Assembly: GCA_002412885.1 (NCBI GenBank)
Contig: DHVX01000072.1
Location: 124,001-188,000 of the forward strand
Direction: 5' to 3'
Origin: Bacteroidales bacterium UBA5197
GTDB taxonomy: Bacteria; Bacteroidota; Bacteroidia; Bacteroidales; Lentimicrobiaceae
DNA length: 64,000 bases
In this document: piece after piece, positions 61,056-64,000 of the stretch
Layout: the number at the start of each line of letters is the position of its first letter
Numbering within the stretch: the first letter of the stretch is position 1
Notes under the pieces: generated by a model
Databases searched by the model: none
What the model saw: only the letters and a program-made list of their open reading frames with translations
Told to the model about the DNA's origin: nothing
Program-made: the position numbers and the translations under genes

Positions 61056-61100
61056 AATGGTTAAAATGCTCAAAATTAACGGCCTGGCAGTTATTAATAC

Positions 61101-61877
61101 TTAATTCAGGCCTTCTGTTTCCCAATCTCTGAGCAAAGGTATTGTTTTATGCGATGTGAGATCAAAGTGTAGTGGCACAACTGCAACATAATTATTGCGT
61201 AATGCCCATTCGTCGGTATCTTCAGCTTCGTCGCGGTTGCGAAAAACCCCGGTCAGCCAGAAATAATCGCGCATATGCGGATCCTGGCGCTGGTCAAATT
61301 TCTCATCCCAGTAGGCCATTGCCTGACGTGCAATCTTAATCCCTTTAATAGGAGAACCATTTACCGAAGGTATATTTACATTGAGGCAAGTGTATTCGGG
61401 TAGTCCGCTTTTTAACACATTCTCAGCAATGGACTTAATGTACGGTTCGCATTTGCTGAAATCTGCACTGTATGAATAGTCGTCGAGCGAGAAACCAATA
61501 GACGGAATATTTTCCATCGCTCCTTCAATTACTGCAGCCATAGTGCCGGAATACAGCACATTAACAGAAGCGTTGGATCCATGATTAATTCCTGAAACAA
61601 CAAGGTCGGGTTTACGGCCCAGAATTGCTTTGTGTCCAAGTTTCACACAATCGGCAGGTGTGCCATTGCAGGAATACTCGGAGTATCCCTCTTCCGATTT
61701 TAATTTGTGAACCCTTAACGGAGTAGAAATGGTAACCGCATGTCCCATCCCCGACATTGGTTTATCGGGAGCAATCACTAGAATATCACCAAGATGCTGC
61801 ATAACAGAAATCAAGGTTCTTAGTCCGGGAGCAAAAATCCCGTCATCGTTGGTAATAAGAATCAATGGTTTAGCCAT
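61101..61877 (-). CDS. surE: 5'/3'-nucleotidase SurE
   Basis: The 258-residue enzyme begins KPLILITNDDGIFAPGL, with the metal-binding Asp-Asp pair. It has the SGMGHAVTIS loop, and SGINHGSNASVNVLYSGT with the metal-binding Asn. SurE dephosphorylates nucleoside monophosphates and short polyphosphates and is linked to stationary-phase survival. The length is typical. It is the first gene of the surE-orf-lpxB run. I see no TAnnTTTG box directly upstream. Confidence 0.96.
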   Translation of the reverse strand: MAKPLILITNDDGIFAPGLRTLISVMQHLGDILVIAPDKPMSGMGHAVTISTPLRVHKLKSEEGYSEYSCNGTPADCVKLGHKAILGRKPDLVVSGINHGSNASVNVLYSGTMAAVIEGAMENIPSIGFSLDDYSYSADFSKCEPYIKSIAENVLKSGLPEYTCLNVNIPSVNGSPIKGIKIARQAMAYWDEKFDQRQDPHMRDYFWLTGVFRNRDEAEDTDEWALRNNYVAVVPLHFDLTSHKTIPLLRDWETEGLN

Positions 61878-62002
61878 TATTTAAGAAGAAATTTAAAGCT
61901 TATGCAGGATGTTTAACCTAATGAAAACAGTCTGCATGACTTATTAAAAATTTGATTTACAAGTTGAACTACAACTATACAACCCCTCCTCTATCGAAAA
62001 GT

Positions 62003-62617
62003 TCAGTCTTTCGAGGGGTATCGCTGATTGTCGAAATTTGTCAGACCGGCAGTAACAATAAACTTCATTACTTCAGCCGGAGGGGCGTTTATTGGTGTTA
62101 TATTTTCGACAGGAACAATAAAGAGATTTCCCGAGAAATTATAGGAATGAGGCAGATACACGGCAACCTTTCCTCCAGCTATTCCTAGATTCCGCAAATC
62201 GCGCTGGGTAACAAATCCCATTTTTTCAAGGTTTGAATCATGACTCACTTTCACCAGCACCGGCTCAGTAAAGCGCTTTTCTTTCCCGACAAAAGCTGAC
62301 ATAAAATCTTTGATGGAAGTATAAATCACCTTAACCAAAGGAGCCTGACTGATGAGTTTATCGAAGTAAAACAGCAATGGTTTAAATATGATCGATGAAC
62401 CAAGAAATCCTATCAGCGTGACGAAGAAGAAAATAACAAGAATTCCCAGCCCCGGAATATTGAAGCCCAGAATCCTCACTATAATTCCGGTAAGAATGCC
62501 ATCCACAAAATTGAATGAAATCACCAGAATATAAACAGTTAATGCCAAAGGTGCTATAAAAAGCATCCCCTGCAGAAACCAGGCAAATATTTGTTTACGG
62601 TTGAGATTATTTTTCAT
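62003..62617 (-). CDS. DUF502 family membrane protein
   Basis: The 204-residue protein has an N-terminal GxxxIAPLALTVYIL membrane segment (about 12-38), a second segment (about 55-80, GLGILVIFFFVTLIGFLG), and a soluble C-terminal domain with the conserved QAPLVKVIYTSIKDF and VYLPHSYNFSGNLFIVP motifs. DUF502 proteins are widespread; their biochemical role is not settled. It is a single gene with a perfect -7 box (62677-62684). Confidence 0.9.
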   Translation of the reverse strand: MKNNLNRKQIFAWFLQGMLFIAPLALTVYILVISFNFVDGILTGIIVRILGFNIPGLGILVIFFFVTLIGFLGSSIIFKPLLFYFDKLISQAPLVKVIYTSIKDFMSAFVGKEKRFTEPVLVKVSHDSNLEKMGFVTQRDLRNLGIAGGKVAVYLPHSYNFSGNLFIVPVENITPINAPPAEVMKFIVTAGLTNFDNQRYPSKD

Positions 62618-62676
62618 AAAAAAACCAAGTCACTTCCTCACAATCAGGCTAAAATGCCGGGTTGCAGAACTGATTA

Positions 62677-62684
62677 CAAAGGTA
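62677..62684 (-). promoter_or_regulatory. Candidate -7 box of the DUF502 gene
   Basis: TACCTTTG on the minus strand, 60 nt before the ATG at 62617. No -33 TTTG at the usual distance. Confidence 0.45.
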
Positions 62685-62761
62685 AGCAATAAGCTGTTTA
62701 CCTTTTGAAAGAAGTATGATAAATGAAAATGAATAAATGATAGTTTATGAGCAGTGCTGAA

Positions 62762-63352
62762 TTATTTTACAAATTCCAGCAACTCACAATACAGGCGCTG
62801 CACCGGCAAACCCATCACATTAAAATAAGAACCTTCAATCCTTTCAACGCCAACGTAGCCGATCCACTCCTGAATGCCATAAGCACCGGCCTTATCCAAC
62901 GGCTTATATTTTTCAACATAATGGCGTATTTCATCCATGCCAAGCTTCCGGAAATAGACATCGGTACTTACATAAAATGAATGAAATTTATCGGATGTTC
63001 GTAAGCAAACACCGGTATAAACGGTATGCACATTGCCTGAAAGTTTTGCAATCATTTGAATTGCATCCTCTTCATCTTCAGGTTTACCGATACATTCACC
63101 ATTGAGCCACACAATTGTATCTGCTGTAATCAACAAAGTATTTGCAGGAAGTTCATCAAAGCTGAATGCTTCAGCTTTTTTACGACTTACATGGAGCGCA
63201 ATTTCTTCGCGTTGAAGATGAGGTGGATAAAACTCGTCGGTGGTCTTTACCTGAACTTCAAATTCCAGACCTATCTCTTTGAGCAAAGACAGCCTTCTGG
63301 GCGATTGTGATGCCAGAACAAAATGGTAACCGGAATTATTTAAATCGATCAT
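62762..63352 (-). CDS. maf: Maf-family nucleotide pyrophosphatase
   Basis: The 196-residue protein hydrolyses nucleoside triphosphates, in this family usually dTTP, UTP or modified nucleotides, to the monophosphate. Signature sequences: VLASQSPRRLSLLKEIG near the N-terminus, KTTDEFYP, KAEAF, ITADTIVWL (catalytic Asp), KPEDEEDA, and the C-terminal DKAGAYGIQ. Length and motifs are typical. It lies 101 nt after the UbiA-family gene on the same strand, a pairing familiar from Bacteroidota. Confidence 0.95.
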   Translation of the reverse strand: MIDLNNSGYHFVLASQSPRRLSLLKEIGLEFEVQVKTTDEFYPPHLQREEIALHVSRKKAEAFSFDELPANTLLITADTIVWLNGECIGKPEDEEDAIQMIAKLSGNVHTVYTGVCLRTSDKFHSFYVSTDVYFRKLGMDEIRHYVEKYKPLDKAGAYGIQEWIGYVGVERIEGSYFNVMGLPVQRLYCELLEFVK

Positions 63353-63453
63353 AAATTAAGTTAGAGTAAAGGAGATGAAAATCAAAATCCGAAAATTAGT
63401 ATCCATTGTCACGGTAAATCTTTCAGGTAAACCAAGGAAGAAAAACAGCGGGA

Positions 63454-64000
63454 TCAGAGCAGAAATGCCAGTGGCAACATACTAAAGATTCCAGCCAGCA
63501 TAAGCAACTTCAGCAAAAAGCTTAGTTGCCCGAAATCAGATTTAGAGTATGCTGCATGTATTCTGAAAAGCAAAAAAGTCAAAGGCAGAGCTACAGTTAC
63601 AATCAGGTAAACTGCAACTGCGATGAATACTGAGTTGAAAAGCCACCAGACTGCAGCCCCTAAAAGAAAAAGGGTAACTATGGACAGATACAGTGCAAGC
63701 ATTCTGGCGGCAGCAGTACCATGCACAACAGAAAATGTCAGGCAACCCGCCTGCGCATCTCCCTGCATATCTTCGGCATCTTTAACCACCTCCCTTATTA
63801 AGCTCACCATAAAGGCGAACAGGGCATAAGCTGCAAATAACTTTGTAATCAGCGCCATACTTCCCTGCAATGCGACAAAAGTTTCAGGCTGGCTTCTGAG
63901 CGCCAGAAATTCAAATAGCCATACCATGCCAATCACCAGTGCAGAAAGCAAAGCTACTGCCAGATTTCCCCATAAAACCACTCGTTTGTACCTTACAGAA
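63454..64000 (-). CDS. UbiA-family prenyltransferase, C-terminal part
   Basis: The gene runs off the right edge; 181 C-terminal residues are visible, reading in frame through SVRYKRVVLWGN at the edge. It has about five hydrophobic segments, and the second metal-binding motif REVVKDAEDMQGD, the form seen in (geranylgeranyl)glyceryl-phosphate prenyltransferases and related UbiA proteins of Bacteroidota. The first aspartate-rich motif is outside the window. The family catalyses prenyl transfer to an aromatic or polyol acceptor in the membrane; the acceptor cannot be decided from this part. The apparent start at 63981 (GTG) is internal. Confidence 0.85.
   Translation of the reverse strand, partial: SVRYKRVVLWGNLAVALLSALVIGMVWLFEFLALRSQPETFVALQGSMALITKLFAAYALFAFMVSLIREVVKDAEDMQGDAQAGCLTFSVVHGTAAARMLALYLSIVTLFLLGAAVWWLFNSVFIAVAVYLIVTVALPLTFLLFRIHAAYSKSDFGQLSFLLKLLMLAGIFSMLPLAFLL

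Overview
The window looks like a chromosomal segment of a Bacteroidota bacterium, most likely Bacteroidales-like. Four things point there: promoters of the TAnnTTTG type (several at typical distances, two with TTTG exactly 19 nt upstream), type IX secretion (T9SS) C-terminal sorting domains, DUF4402 proteins, and the gene order rpsU-xerC-raiA-tRNAs-tuf-tRNA-Trp-secE-nusG-rplKAJL-rpoBC. No rRNA, CRISPR array, phage or insertion sequence was recognised.

Layout. 1-2.3 kb: the start of a methionine gamma-lyase-like gene, a DUF134 regulator whose own promoter carries a palindrome, a UPF0316 membrane protein, a small membrane protein and a DUF3467 protein. 2.4-17.4 kb: a long minus-strand block for transcription and translation, with five tRNA genes (Thr-TGT, Tyr, Gly, Thr-GGT, Trp) around tuf. 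17.5-20 kb: a dipeptidyl-peptidase IV and tRNA-Val. 20.1-49.9 kb: a ~30 kb surface-structure locus, all on the minus strand. 50.7-64 kb: mostly housekeeping and envelope genes (acyltransferase-like protein, small T9SS protein, NapH-like iron-sulfur protein, nuclease/phosphatase-family protein, ComEC, TPR lipoprotein, LpxB, SurE, DUF502, Maf, UbiA-family prenyltransferase).

The standout is the surface locus. In transcription order it contains a 7,765-residue secreted protein ending in a T9SS sorting domain, two small Ig-fold subunit-like proteins coupled to it at 3-nt and 1-nt spacing, a third subunit-like protein, a probable major DUF4402 pilin followed by a very stable GC-rich hairpin, a PapD-like periplasmic chaperone and an outer-membrane usher. 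A complete chaperone-usher set is therefore fused head-to-tail with a giant T9SS cargo. I infer one composite surface appendage or adhesive coat served by two outer-membrane export routes. I do not know of a description of this arrangement, but could not search for one.

The giant protein is highly modular. Seven W-x-G/NW-to-FGN units (three N-terminal, four C-terminal) flank a central block of three homologous beta-helix superdomains that begin with an LNGADNV-type motif and end with a PDIGA-type motif. Regulatory sequence is best seen before the DUF134 gene, rpsU, tRNA-Val, the iron-sulfur gene and the pilin genes.
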